Shown: piece by piece, positions 14,633 through 21,477 of the stretch
Position numbering within the stretch: the first letter of the stretch is position 1
Layout of the letters: every line of letters begins with the position of its first letter
Source of the DNA: a virus
DNA: 27,131 nucleotides
Strand: one strand, 5' to 3'
Virus record (IMG/VR): IMGVR_UViG_3300020203_000083
Coordinates: 1-27,131 of that record
Program-made: the position numbers and the translations under genes
Notes under the pieces: model-generated
The model's database searches: none
Seen by the model: the letters and a program-made list of their open reading frames with translations, nothing else
What the model was told of the DNA's origin: nothing

Positions 14633-16521
14633 TACATCCCCTTAGTGGCGGGGGAGCCGGGAAAGTCCGCTTGCGGAAAAGACGGTGTCCCCATCATTTC
14701 CTGCATGGCCCCTTGCATGTCCGGACCCGGAACTTGGCTCATTGTATCGGGCTGGCCCTGATTTCCTGGGTCCATCGGTTGCTCCTCCTCACCCGGTTTC
14801 ATTGTCGCCTGTACGGCCTTCGGGTGTTCGAGCTTGTATTTATCAATACTGAGCGACGTCATGACTTCTTCGAGATACTTCGTGAGGTCATACTTCTGCG
14901 AGAAGGCCTCCATGAGTGGGGGCGATGCCGAAATAGTCTGAAGGAGTGTCGTGAGTTTCGTATAATCCTGCGCCCGCGCAAGCGTCATCGTAATCCCGTA
15001 AACGCGAAAACGAACTCCATTTACTGTCGAAGCGAAGACTTCTTCGGCGGGAATTACGGCCATCTCCGCACCTCGTTGAGGACCAAAGAGCGAAATGAAA
15101 ACCTCACGGTCAATCATGTCCCAGTTCTGTGCCGTCGTCATCCAGGCGAGTTCGATCTCCTTCTGACTTTGTCTGCTCTCGTAGTTCTTCGCCATGCCTT
15201 GAAATACTGACGTAATGGACTGACTTGCTTCGACGACTTCAGTCGCCTTTACTGCACGAAAGGGCATCACTCCCTGACGAAGATCGTTCGTGAGGGCTGA
15301 CGAATTAAACTCCTGATTCATGATGTTGTAGACGTTAAAGGCTTCATTCGGGATCTGTACTGCTGTGACGTCTTCCATTACTTTTGCTCCATAGGGGAGC
15401 ATGGAATTTACAGCGAGTGTGGCTCCGGGCTGAATCCCATCGGCGACCTGGCCCGGATTATCGAGCGCATCTTTTCTGATCTGCTTAACCGCATGTACCT
15501 GCATCATGCCCGCATCCACCATGAGATTATACATCTCGATGAGTGCGCGATTGTGCTGTGTTGGTGCGTCCATCGGGGCCTTATGCCATACGGAGTTAGC
15601 GACTTCCATGAGAGGAGAGACTGTATAGGGTGAGCGTTGATGCCAGAGAGGATTCGGAGTTGGCGGGCGAATTAAATCCGTATCGTTTGCAATTGTAATG
15701 ACGACGTTTTCGTATTCGATCTCCCCCGTGGTCGGGTCAATGACGGTGCCCCAGAATTCTGTCACCTTCACAGTTGGACGGTGGCCGGAGTTCGTCGTAT
15801 TCTGTCCGACTTCTCGTGCAACATCGGCCTTTTCTGCACTGTCTGCAGCGCCCGATCGTGAGAGTCCTTTAACTATGTCACTTTCGTAAATTGCATTATC
15901 TCCCTCGGCGAGAGCGAGGACTTCATAGAAGTCAGGAAATGAATCTTCGATTTCGTACATTTTTCGCCCGGTCGGATCGGGGTAGTAGTTCTCCGCCCGC
16001 ACAAGTGAGAACATGATCTCCCATGTTTTGTTCTCGATCTTCTCGATCCAACGGCGAAAGGACTTACCGCGTCCCTTTTTTCGCGCAATGAAGCGCGGCT
16101 TCGGAACGAGTTTCCCGGAGGTCTTTGAGATCACGAGTGAGGCGAGCATTGCACTCTCGACGGAGTTTCCGACGTGGGCGAAATATCCCGACTGAGTCAT
16201 CATATAGTTAGTTAGTTTAGTGATCTCGTGTGGACGAACGACCATTCCTTGTTCGGTGTCCGGGTAGCAGGCTTCGGCAGTCCACCAATCGCCTAGATCT
16301 GCGAGTGCCTGCTGGAAGAAGGACTTATTTTGCTCCACTGCCATACTTTGCTTCGAGAGAACTTCTTGACTCTGTCCTTCGCGTTTATGACTGAAGTCGT
16401 GACGCAGGTGAAACATGTCGTAGTTTTCACGATTGCGACTCATGCGATCGCGCTTTGCCTCTTCGGCCTCGTCTCTGCATGAAAGTACGAACGCGATAAT
16501 CTCTTTATCTGTCATTGCCAT
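14632..16521 (-). CDS. Portal protein
   Basis: The 629-residue product has the size and arrangement of podovirus portals: a helical N-terminus (EIIAFVLSCRDEAEEAKRDR), the clip/wing motif AENYYPDPTGRKMYEIEDSF (about residues 175-195), the long wing region with WHKAPMDAPTQHNRALIEMY, and a helical crown/barrel with YESRQSQKEIELAWMTTAQN. The C-terminus is Pro/Gln/Met/Gly-rich and probably disordered. It forms the dodecameric ring at one vertex through which terminase pumps DNA. It overlaps the terminase gene by 17 bases, and AGGA lies six bases before the ATG at 16521. A second ATG six bases downstream is a less likely start. Confidence 0.9.
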   Translation of the reverse strand: MAMTDKEIIAFVLSCRDEAEEAKRDRMSRNRENYDMFHLRHDFSHKREGQSQEVLSKQSMAVEQNKSFFQQALADLGDWWTAEACYPDTEQGMVVRPHEITKLTNYMMTQSGYFAHVGNSVESAMLASLVISKTSGKLVPKPRFIARKKGRGKSFRRWIEKIENKTWEIMFSLVRAENYYPDPTGRKMYEIEDSFPDFYEVLALAEGDNAIYESDIVKGLSRSGAADSAEKADVAREVGQNTTNSGHRPTVKVTEFWGTVIDPTTGEIEYENVVITIANDTDLIRPPTPNPLWHQRSPYTVSPLMEVANSVWHKAPMDAPTQHNRALIEMYNLMVDAGMMQVHAVKQIRKDALDNPGQVADGIQPGATLAVNSMLPYGAKVMEDVTAVQIPNEAFNVYNIMNQEFNSSALTNDLRQGVMPFRAVKATEVVEASQSITSVFQGMAKNYESRQSQKEIELAWMTTAQNWDMIDREVFISLFGPQRGAEMAVIPAEEVFASTVNGVRFRVYGITMTLARAQDYTKLTTLLQTISASPPLMEAFSQKYDLTKYLEEVMTSLSIDKYKLEHPKAVQATMKPGEEEQPMDPGNQGQPDTMSQVPGPDMQGAMQEMMGTPSFPQADFPGSPATKGM

Positions 16522-18109
16522 TTGGTTTCCTCATATTAGGGAGAAGTGATTCGGGTTTAGGGGTATCGTTATGACGCTGAAAACCATAAGTCGGAGCGGG
16601 GATTGGTGCGGAACTGTAATGTTCGCTGCGATAGGATTTAAGTCCGCCGCATAAGTACTGAAGTGCATCGTGCGGGTGCGAGTGAATGTCCTTCATTGGG
16701 CGAACTCTGTCGGGCTCAAGGTCGATGACTTTGTCGGGGTAGCGAAATCCACCCTTGAACCCCGCAACGAGAACGGGACAATCGGGCTCGTAGATTTGTA
16801 GACGTGGACGTCCCGACGAAAGTCCGAGGAGAAAGTCCGTTACTCCCTCAACTCGTTTCTTCCATGTCATTGGACCCGGACGGATCTGTCTGAATCCACC
16901 CATCATGAGTGACTGGAGGTAGGTCTCCTCGGTGATTTCGTTCTTCTTAAACCCCGCTGGATCGAAGAATGAAATAGTCTGCGCCGTTATGTCAGTGATC
17001 TGCGGGTAGTGAAGGAGTATTTCTCGCGTAACGTAAGGAATGAAGCGTTTTGCGCCCATGCCGGAGCCTATGATTTCTCGAATTATGACGATAGTTTCGC
17101 CTTGTAGTTGTGCCAGGACGCATGCGGGAGTGAGACCCGATGAGTCCCATCCGAGCAAGAGGGGTAGTCCTACATGGACACTTGGTCGAACTCTCACTCC
17201 ATGGATGAATTCATTAAAGTCCTCATAGACGGGCTTACCTTCAAAGGTCGCCCAACTCTTTCCATACTCCATCCGATATATGTGCAGAGGGAGAGTCTTC
17301 TTTAGTCCCTCCTCGAATTCAATTGAGCGTTTGGCGGGATTGGCCCTGTGACTGAGGTCGATGACGGTGAATTCGTTGCGGGGATTCTCCCAGACTTCAA
17401 CCCCTTCCATTGGTGACTTCGGCGTCACTGGGGGGATGTCGGCGAAGTTCAAGTCTTTCGCATCGAGCTTATCGTAGACGATTTTTTTGAAGAAGCCTGG
17501 AAATCGGGTCGAGACCATGACCATGCGACCGCCGCCCTTGACGGTCGGTTCTGCTGACGCATACGAGGCCTCCGCATCCTCCCAGAAGGCGCATTCGTCT
17601 TCGAGAATACCGGAGAAACCCCTTTGACGAAGCTGGTTTCCTCCGCTCGGGAAGCCCATAATTTTCGAGTAAATGTCGGGAAACTCCATCACCGGAGGAG
17701 ATGACTGCATTTCTCCGCGTTTTAGTTTCGGCAGTAAATCGGGCGAAATCATATTTGCAGGAATGTGATCGTAGATGAACTTTGCCCGCTGGACGAGTTC
17801 CTTTGAGTCCTCCTCCTTCTTTGAGACGAAGGCCCAACTTCGGCCCTTATGAAAGATCACGTCCCAGAGTGAGAGTGCGATGAAGGTCCATGAGACGGTG
17901 AGGCGGCGAGACTTCGGAATGGCGAGCTTCTTTTTCTGTACCCACATGAGTGTCAGGAATTTCAGGTAAAGCAAATGTGTCGGGAATTGCTTGATGGGAT
18001 TTTCTTGATCGACTTCGTCTGACGTCCAGACGCAATACTTCAGAAACATCCAAGGATCATCGCGAAAGAGGGCATACCGCTCGAGCGCATCGTCAGGTAA
18101 TTCGGTCAA
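16505..18109 (-). CDS. Terminase large subunit
   Basis: The 534-residue packaging motor has an N-terminal ATPase and C-terminal nuclease. An atypical Walker A (IPKSRRLTVSW, residues 64-74), Walker B (GILEDECAFW, with D171 and E172) and a coupling motif (VMVSTRFPG, S200-T201) are visible. The RNase-H-like nuclease carries acidic residues in LLLGWDSSGL (D322), SFFDPAG (D383) and HDALQYLC (D481). The start is TTG at 18109. No strong Shine-Dalgarno is present (a GGGG lies 11-12 bases upstream), which suggests modest translation. The upstream gap holds two palindromes. It overlaps the portal gene. Packaging mode (headful versus cos) cannot be read here. Confidence 0.93.
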   Translation of the reverse strand: MTELPDDALERYALFRDDPWMFLKYCVWTSDEVDQENPIKQFPTHLLYLKFLTLMWVQKKKLAIPKSRRLTVSWTFIALSLWDVIFHKGRSWAFVSKKEEDSKELVQRAKFIYDHIPANMISPDLLPKLKRGEMQSSPPVMEFPDIYSKIMGFPSGGNQLRQRGFSGILEDECAFWEDAEASYASAEPTVKGGGRMVMVSTRFPGFFKKIVYDKLDAKDLNFADIPPVTPKSPMEGVEVWENPRNEFTVIDLSHRANPAKRSIEFEEGLKKTLPLHIYRMEYGKSWATFEGKPVYEDFNEFIHGVRVRPSVHVGLPLLLGWDSSGLTPACVLAQLQGETIVIIREIIGSGMGAKRFIPYVTREILLHYPQITDITAQTISFFDPAGFKKNEITEETYLQSLMMGGFRQIRPGPMTWKKRVEGVTDFLLGLSSGRPRLQIYEPDCPVLVAGFKGGFRYPDKVIDLEPDRVRPMKDIHSHPHDALQYLCGGLKSYRSEHYSSAPIPAPTYGFQRHNDTPKPESLLPNMRKPNGNDR

Positions 18110-18125
18110 ATGGATGGCCCCGTGT

Positions 18126-18136
18126 GGTGTAACACT
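18126..18136. promoter_or_regulatory. GGTGTAACAC(T) palindrome before the terminase large subunit gene
   Basis: This site matches GGTGT(A/T)ACACC at 10 of 11 positions and lies 17 bases upstream of the TTG start of the terminase large subunit. It belongs to a set of similar palindromes found before other genes in both arms (18940-18950, 23527-23537, 23833-23843, 24909-24919). It may be an operator or promoter element; the binding protein is unknown. Confidence 0.45.
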
Positions 18137-18141
18137 ACTGT

Positions 18142-18159
18142 AATGTAAGTTCTTACATT
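18142..18159. promoter_or_regulatory. Perfect 8+2+8 dyad in the terS-terL gap
   Basis: AATGTAAG and CTTACATT flank a central TT, giving a perfect inverted repeat of 18 bases, too tight for an RNA hairpin loop but ideal as a dimer binding site. It lies about 33 bases upstream of the terminase large subunit start, next to the 18126 palindrome. A related ATTACACTGTAAT dyad overlaps the end of the small subunit gene (18239-18251). Confidence 0.45.
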
Positions 18160-18228
18160 CGAGCCTAGGGAAAGATTTACAGGGTGACTAGGTGAAAATG
18201 GTCCTGATGCACTGCGCTATGCGCCCCG

Positions 18229-18933
18229 TCAACTGCGAATTACACTGTAATCCGTAACCCAGTCCTCGAGCAGATCCTCTTCCGTGCGCGGCTTTGTTTC
18301 GGTGACTGTCCGGAGCGGTGCATTGAGTTGGCGATCTGTCGCAAATATCTTCCCGCTTTGTTTCATTCCATCAAGACGGTCCATCAAGACGCCAAGGACG
18401 TTTTCACCAATATCGTGTTTTTGCGTCGCTTTACCGTCGAGCTTCTCAACGAGCCATTTCGCAATATCAAGCTGCTCGGACTTCTTATAGATATTCTTCT
18501 TGTCCTTCAGACACTCTTCGAGCTTTTGCAGAGCGGGCTCGGCAAAGGACCTAAGTCTCGATCCGATGGAATCCTCAAACAGCTTGTCCTGCAGGCGAAC
18601 GATCTCGTCCGCAATATAAGGACTCTTTAGCAACGTAGAAGTCCACGCCGCCGTATATCCAAGCTCCGCACCTATGTCGTTGTTTGATTTACCCGATGCA
18701 GCTAGTTGGCAAAAGCGCCTGTGCCTCGGAGTAAGGACTCCGTTGGAGAGGGTTTGCCGCACTGCGTCTTCATTAAAGGCTTCGGTTTCTAGTAATGAGC
18801 CTGACGAAACTGGCGGAGATGACGAAACTGACGGAATCGGCGGACTCGTCGCGGGAGGAGCAGCGAAGGCCGACCGTGTCACCGCCGCAGGAGCGTCACT
18901 CCAATCACTTAGCTCGTCGTCAACGTCACTCAT
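18229..18933 (-). CDS. Terminase small subunit
   Basis: I choose the ATG at 18933 (MSDVDDELSDW), giving 234 residues. AGGGG lies directly before it, and the longer frame to 19122 has no ribosome site and an unlikely sequence. Residues 1-60 are acidic, then Ser/Pro-rich and probably disordered. Residues 77-110 (LTPRHRRFCQLAASGKSNND, IGAELGYTAAWTSTLLKSPY) form a helix-turn-helix typical of terminase small subunits, followed by a helical oligomerisation region (RSFAEPALQKLEECLKDKKN). It recognises the packaging site and recruits the large subunit, which is encoded next. The C-terminus ends DYSVIRS. The 119-base gap to terL is unusual in this packed operon. Confidence 0.85.
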   Translation of the reverse strand: MSDVDDELSDWSDAPAAVTRSAFAAPPATSPPIPSVSSSPPVSSGSLLETEAFNEDAVRQTLSNGVLTPRHRRFCQLAASGKSNNDIGAELGYTAAWTSTLLKSPYIADEIVRLQDKLFEDSIGSRLRSFAEPALQKLEECLKDKKNIYKKSEQLDIAKWLVEKLDGKATQKHDIGENVLGVLMDRLDGMKQSGKIFATDRQLNAPLRTVTETKPRTEEDLLEDWVTDYSVIRS

Positions 18934-18939
18934 TCCCCT

Positions 18940-18950
18940 AATGTTACACG
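18940..18950. promoter_or_regulatory. Partial TGTTACAC palindrome before the terminase small subunit gene
   Basis: TGTTACAC matches eight of eleven positions of GGTGT(A/T)ACACC and ends about seven bases before the ATG at 18933, next to the AGGGG ribosome site. Its location relative to the start parallels the other copies, but the match is weaker. Confidence 0.3.
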
Positions 18951-19191
18951 AACGTGCGCGTGGGTCGAGAGGGTAACGCGTTGTGTCAAGTCTAAAATCA
19001 CTCACGCTAGTGGGAGGTTGATAGCCTAAGCACAAGCTCGCCGGGTCACCGTGCCACCCCGTAGGGCGGGGGTTCGCCGTTGTCAAGACGCACCTCGGCC
19101 CAAAACATGTTGGAGAACCCACGTGCTCCGCACCTTTCGATGGCTCTCTCGCCTTGAACTGCTGATATGTAATGCAGATACCGTGCCGCGT

Positions 19192-19224
19192 CTAAGTGCG
19201 CGGAATCATTACGCGGTGTATTAG
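19192..19224 (+). repeat. Long direct repeat, copy 1
   Basis: CTAAGTGCGCGGAAT followed by a variable centre and CGCGGTGTATTAG matches 20035-20068 in the same orientation, with a few substitutions and a one-base indel. Both copies are intergenic and contain two CGCG boxes. See the second copy for interpretation. Confidence 0.6.
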
Positions 19225-19246
19225 TTACACTGTAAAACTTTTGGGC

Positions 19247-19264
19247 GTTCACGCGAACGTGAAC
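19247..19264. promoter_or_regulatory. Perfect 7-bp hairpin in the divergent region
   Basis: GTTCACG and CGTGAAC flank a CGAA tetraloop. The dyad lies between the two TGTAAAACTT repeats. It is not followed by a T tract on either strand, so an operator or a structural element is more likely than a terminator. Confidence 0.45.
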
Positions 19265-19311
19265 TACATTCACCAATGATCACGGGGACTTAAGTCGTAT
19301 TGTAAAACTTA

Positions 19312-19324
19312 TTGACAGTGTCAA
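19312..19324. promoter_or_regulatory. TTGACA-G-TGTCAA palindrome
   Basis: This is a perfect 6+1+6 palindrome. Read on the minus strand, TTGACA could serve as a -35 box, with TACAAT 15 bases downstream as a -10 box, giving a weak promoter towards the terminase operon. The same half-sites recur in reversed order at 20006-20022. Confidence 0.4.
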
Positions 19325-19327
19325 AAT

Positions 19328-19351
19328 CTGCAACCTGCAACCTGCAACCTG
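19328..19351 (+). repeat. Heptamer iteron array (CTGCAAC x3)
   Basis: Three perfect tandem copies of CTGCAAC plus CTG occupy 24 bases. The reverse complement (GTTGCAG units) differs by one base per unit from the array at 19552-19575, so the two arrays are inverted relative to each other across about 200 bases that include a T-rich tract. Confidence 0.8.
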
Positions 19352-19551
19352 TACTTTTACCCCCTCTGTGTACCACTTTGACGCAGTGTGTTGGCATAGA
19401 TTTTGCAATGCGTCACGCCGTTAAAACTTTTTTGATCTACGGATACCTCGAAGTTTTTTTTTTAATACAGACCCCTATTTGGAAACCCCTCTGTAGACGG
19501 GAAGAATGGCGGGAAGTTGACGTAGAGAGGGGGGCGAAATACAGGTTGCGC

Positions 19552-19575
19552 GTTGTAGGTTGTAGGTTGTAGGTT
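19552..19575 (+). repeat. Heptamer iteron array (GTTGTAG x3), inverted partner
   Basis: Three perfect tandem copies of GTTGTAG plus GTT occupy 24 bases. ACAGGTTGC just before (19541-19549) also matches the reverse complement of the edge of the first array. Inverted arrays of equal size suggest a paired initiator-binding site or a large imperfect cruciform. Confidence 0.8.
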
Positions 19576-19604
19576 ATACGTCACCGCAACCGCAACCGTG
19601 ACCG

Positions 19605-19629
19605 CCCAGTGACCGTAGTTGTCACTGGG
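19605..19629. promoter_or_regulatory. Perfect 9-bp dyad upstream of the first rightward gene
   Basis: CCCAGTGAC and GTCACTGGG flank a seven-base loop. The dyad ends seven bases before TACTAT (19636-19641), which resembles a -10 box, and 12 bases before the AGGAG ribosome site. No good -35 box was found at standard spacing. An operator controlling the rightward arm is a reasonable reading; an mRNA leader hairpin is the alternative. Confidence 0.5.
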
Positions 19630-19651
19630 GTGACATACTATAGGAGTGACC

Positions 19652-19903
19652 GTGACCGTGAGTGACGAAGAGAGCGCGAAGAGGCTCGAAGAGATTAGGC
19701 GACGGGCGAGGGAGTACGTGAACGAGGCGTACGCTCTCACGCAAGCGCCTGTACCGCTTAGACACCTTGGTGCGAGGTTTGGGAGACTGTGTCGGTCACT
19801 TGACCTTAATATTAGAGACGTACTCGTGGCAGACGCACAAGAACGGTTTATCGTGACGCTCAATCCAGTGACCGGCGGCTACTTCGTGCATACGAAGGAT
19901 TGA
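19652..19903 (+). CDS. Small possible winged-helix protein, first gene of the rightward arm
   Basis: GTG codons occur in frame at 19646, 19652 and 19658. AGGAG occupies 19642-19646, so 19652 (five-base spacing) is the best start, giving 83 residues. A charged helix (ESAKRLEEIRRRAREYVNEA) is followed by PVPLRHLGARFGRLCRSLDL, then IRDVLVADAQERFIVTLNP and VTGGYFVH. A PVPL-LG helix followed by helices and a beta wing resembles small winged-helix (LOTUS/OST-HTH-like) domains. This is pattern reading, not a secure match. Being first after the control region, a regulatory role is possible. The start lies inside a GTGACC repeat array. Confidence 0.6.
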   Translation: MTVSDEESAKRLEEIRRRAREYVNEAYALTQAPVPLRHLGARFGRLCRSLDLNIRDVLVADAQERFIVTLNPVTGGYFVHTKD

Positions 19904-19979
19904 GTGGCGACGTCTTGTACAGTGACTGAAGGTTTGACGGAGTTGTAAATAGCGTCCTTGTTTTAGGGGTTTAGCTGGG

Positions 19980-20002
19980 GTGAGTCTCGTCCTGAGGCTC
20001 AC
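19980..20002 (+). promoter_or_regulatory. Hairpin after the first rightward gene
   Basis: GTGAGTCTC pairs with GAGGCTCAC (nine pairs, one G-U) around a GTCCT loop. No T tract follows, so it is at best a weak terminator. It sits in the 231-base gap 19904-20134 with other dyads and could act as an attenuator or RNA-processing site. Confidence 0.4.
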
Positions 20003-20005
20003 GGG

Positions 20006-20022
20006 TGTCAATAAGTTTGACA
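20006..20022. promoter_or_regulatory. TGTCAA-N5-TTGACA inverted repeat
   Basis: Perfect six-base arms flank TAAGT. The half-sites are the same as in the 19312-19324 palindrome but in the opposite arrangement. TTGACA is also the -35 consensus; no clear -10 box follows at 17 bases. Candidate operator shared by both edges of the control region. Confidence 0.4.
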
Positions 20023-20034
20023 GGTTGGGTGGAG

Positions 20035-20068
20035 CTAAGTGCGCGGAATTACTCGCGTGGTGTATTGG
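20035..20068 (+). repeat. Long direct repeat, copy 2
   Basis: CTAAGTGCGCGGAATTACTC continuing to GCGTGGTGTATTGG matches 19192-19224 in the same orientation. The copy lies 67 bases upstream of the gene at 20135. Same-strand intergenic repeats of this length could be phage-specific promoters or binding sites. Confidence 0.6.
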
Positions 20069-20095
20069 CCCGTCCAGTGCATTGAGTGAGTGCGT

Positions 20096-20115
20096 GACCA
20101 ACGCGAATGTTGGTC
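20096..20115 (+). promoter_or_regulatory. Perfect 7-bp hairpin before the gene at 20135
   Basis: GACCAAC and GTTGGTC flank a GCGAAT loop. It ends seven bases before the GGAG ribosome site of the following gene, a position from which it could tune translation or act as an operator. There is no T tract. Confidence 0.45.
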
Positions 20116-20134
20116 GAAACCTGGAGTAGAACGA

Positions 20135-20386
20135 ATGAGAGCCTCTAAACTAAGTAGCCGACGTCAAGACCTGATCGATTTAGCCGCCGAGCTTGGTATT
20201 CAAATTAAGGTCGCTAAAGAGAGTGATCGTAATGCCATTGGTATTCACCTATTACATCCAGATCTGGAAGCCTTAGAAGATGCGCTACAGGTCGCTGAGC
20301 GAGACATGTTTCCGGCCATTTACATTCACCGTGGCAACCCTCGTTCGTTTAGCCAATCCCTCATTAAGACTGTTGAGGGCAAGTAA
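20135..20386 (+). CDS. Small hypothetical protein (83 aa)
   Basis: The ATG at 20135 (MRASKLSSRRQDL) is preceded by GGAG at nine bases. The longer GTG start at 20090 would run through the 20096-20115 hairpin and is disfavoured. The protein has a basic N-terminus, a helix (LIDLAAELGIQIKVAKESDR), IGIHLLHPDLEALEDALQVA and a C-terminal IYIHRGNPRSFSQSL. An alternating beta/alpha layout is likely, but no family is recognised. The next gene starts one base after its stop. Confidence 0.7.
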   Translation: MRASKLSSRRQDLIDLAAELGIQIKVAKESDRNAIGIHLLHPDLEALEDALQVAERDMFPAIYIHRGNPRSFSQSLIKTVEGK

Positions 20387-20387
20387 C

Positions 20388-20891
20388 ATGGACCTTAGAA
20401 CTCAACTAGAGGCCGCTCAGAAACGTGCATACAGCCTCAAGACTAAAAAGGCTCAGACTAAGGCGTTCTTAGTAGTCCGTGAACTCCGTGATCAGATACT
20501 CAACGGCCTGTACGAACAGTCTAATAAGTATGCGAAACATTCAGTCAAGGCGACTGTACGAGTTGCATACTCAGGTGATGATTCACTGTTTGATACTGAG
20601 TATGGGAGTTTCTGGATTAGTCCGGCGAACGATGAGTTAACGAAGTCATGGTACGAACATACGTCGTGTATTGAATACACCGAAGGCCAGTCCGTGGTGA
20701 TTGAATTCGACGTCGAAGTAGACAGTGACCGCTTGTGTATATACCGCATCCCTAAGCGCGTTTACGGCGGACGTGTGAACGAGGCTCAATACGCTGAACT
20801 CTGCAAGCGTGATGATTTAGCGTTCTTTAAGTACCCCAACAGCACGGGCGTGACCGGCTTATTTAAGCAGACGGCGGTCCAAGGTGAATAA
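20388..20891 (+). CDS. Hypothetical protein (167 aa)
   Basis: The start is the ATG at 20388 (MDLRTQLEAAQKR), with GAGGG nine bases upstream. The longer frame beginning at 20280 overlaps the previous gene and is rejected. Residues 1-50 are helical and basic (KTKKAQTKAFLVVRELRDQI). The middle is mixed beta with many aromatics (YGSFWISPANDELTKSWYEH), followed by SVVIEFDVEVDSDRLCIYRI and a C-terminal AELCKRDDLAFFKYPN. No catalytic motif is recognised. The following gene overlaps it by eight bases, so it is part of an operon. Confidence 0.7.
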   Translation: MDLRTQLEAAQKRAYSLKTKKAQTKAFLVVRELRDQILNGLYEQSNKYAKHSVKATVRVAYSGDDSLFDTEYGSFWISPANDELTKSWYEHTSCIEYTEGQSVVIEFDVEVDSDRLCIYRIPKRVYGGRVNEAQYAELCKRDDLAFFKYPNSTGVTGLFKQTAVQGE

Positions 20892-21099
20892 CCGACAATT
20901 CAAACTTCACTTATTAGCTCGCATTGAAATTCTACTTCGTGGTGATCATGCGGAATGTGAAGGCGCGGAAGAGCTTCAATCAATCGTTGACTGGATTGAC
21001 ACAGTTGGTGACGGGCATACACATCACGCAACGTTGCAGGACATGTGCGACTGGGTTGGTGAGCCGAATCTAGTCCAGGTGAGCGATAACAAGGCTTAA
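20884..21099 (+). CDS. Small acidic hypothetical protein (71 aa)
   Basis: The start is the GTG at 20884, overlapping the previous stop region by eight bases, with only AAGG nearby as a weak ribosome site, so expression probably depends on coupling. The sequence is acidic and helical (LHLLARIEILLRGDHAECEG, then IVDWIDTVGDGHTHHATLQD). The GHTHH cluster could bind metal, but this is speculative. No known family. Confidence 0.6.
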   Translation: MNNRQFKLHLLARIEILLRGDHAECEGAEELQSIVDWIDTVGDGHTHHATLQDMCDWVGEPNLVQVSDNKA

Positions 21100-21124
21100 T
21101 TAACTTTAAACAAAGGATATTTAC

Positions 21125-21445
21125 ATGAAACCATTTACGAATAAACTAGATTCAGCGATAACCATGTTCCGTACGGATTACCAAATTATGTGCGATAACC
21201 TTAAGGATATCCAATCTACCCTAGGGCACGGTCAAGACATTGACATACGCTTGTGTGTAGACTTCGAAGATACTACGCCGTCTTGGATTATTCGAAGCGG
21301 CGACGCATCTTACGACCAACGTCATTCCGATGTTTGCGGGGCTTCCAGTATCGATAAAAAAACTAAACTCAAATCTGAACCCGCATGCGAAGTTTTGGAA
21401 GAGTTGATTAACCAATGCTTAGACCAAATACACGAATTAATTTAG
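21125..21445 (+). CDS. Hypothetical protein (106 aa)
   Basis: The ATG follows AAACAAAGGATATTTAC, a good ribosome site that recurs nearly word for word before the gene at 21511. The protein has a helical N-terminus (LDSAITMFRTDYQIMCDNLK), a central beta strand (DIDIRLCVDFEDTTPSWIIR) and an acidic helical C-terminus (CEVLEELINQCLDQIHELI). It carries four cysteines without a metal-binding spacing. No family recognised. Confidence 0.7.
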   Translation: MKPFTNKLDSAITMFRTDYQIMCDNLKDIQSTLGHGQDIDIRLCVDFEDTTPSWIIRSGDASYDQRHSDVCGASSIDKKTKLKSEPACEVLEELINQCLDQIHELI

Positions 21446-21477
21446 GCGTACAGAGACAAGGTTTTTTTAACATTAAC

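Larger units (their letters stand above)
18934..19651. other. Divergent intergenic control region, candidate replication origin
   Basis: This non-coding stretch of about 720 bases separates the leftward virion operon from the rightward small-gene arm. It contains a GC hairpin (19057-19071), one copy of a long direct repeat (19192-19224), a dyad TTACACTGTAA (19225-19235), a hairpin (19247-19264), two TGTAAAACTT copies (19231 and 19301), a TTGACA/TGTCAA dyad (19312-19324), two inverted 7-bp iteron arrays, a 10-T tract (19454-19463), a CCCCTCT/AGAGGGG pair (19486-19532), CGCAAC and GTGACC short repeats (19584-19657) and a 9-bp dyad (19605-19629). Iterons with A/T tracts resemble replication origins. 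Open frames here look spurious. Confidence 0.5.

Noticed and set aside
18934-19122. N-terminal extension of the terminase small subunit to 19122
   Set aside because: The extra 63 residues have no ribosome site and unusual Cys/Pro-rich content, whereas the ATG at 18933 has AGGGG and a sensible acidic start.
19046-19276. A 76-residue minus-strand frame (TTG start) upstream of terS
   Set aside because: It runs through the direct repeat and two hairpins, has no good ribosome site and no recognisable fold, so it is more likely a chance frame in the control region.
19312-19863. Plus frame 19312-19572 and minus frame 19462-19863
   Set aside because: They translate the iteron arrays into repetitive sequence (for example LQPTTYNAQP), lack ribosome sites, and the minus frame overlaps the better-supported gene at 19652.
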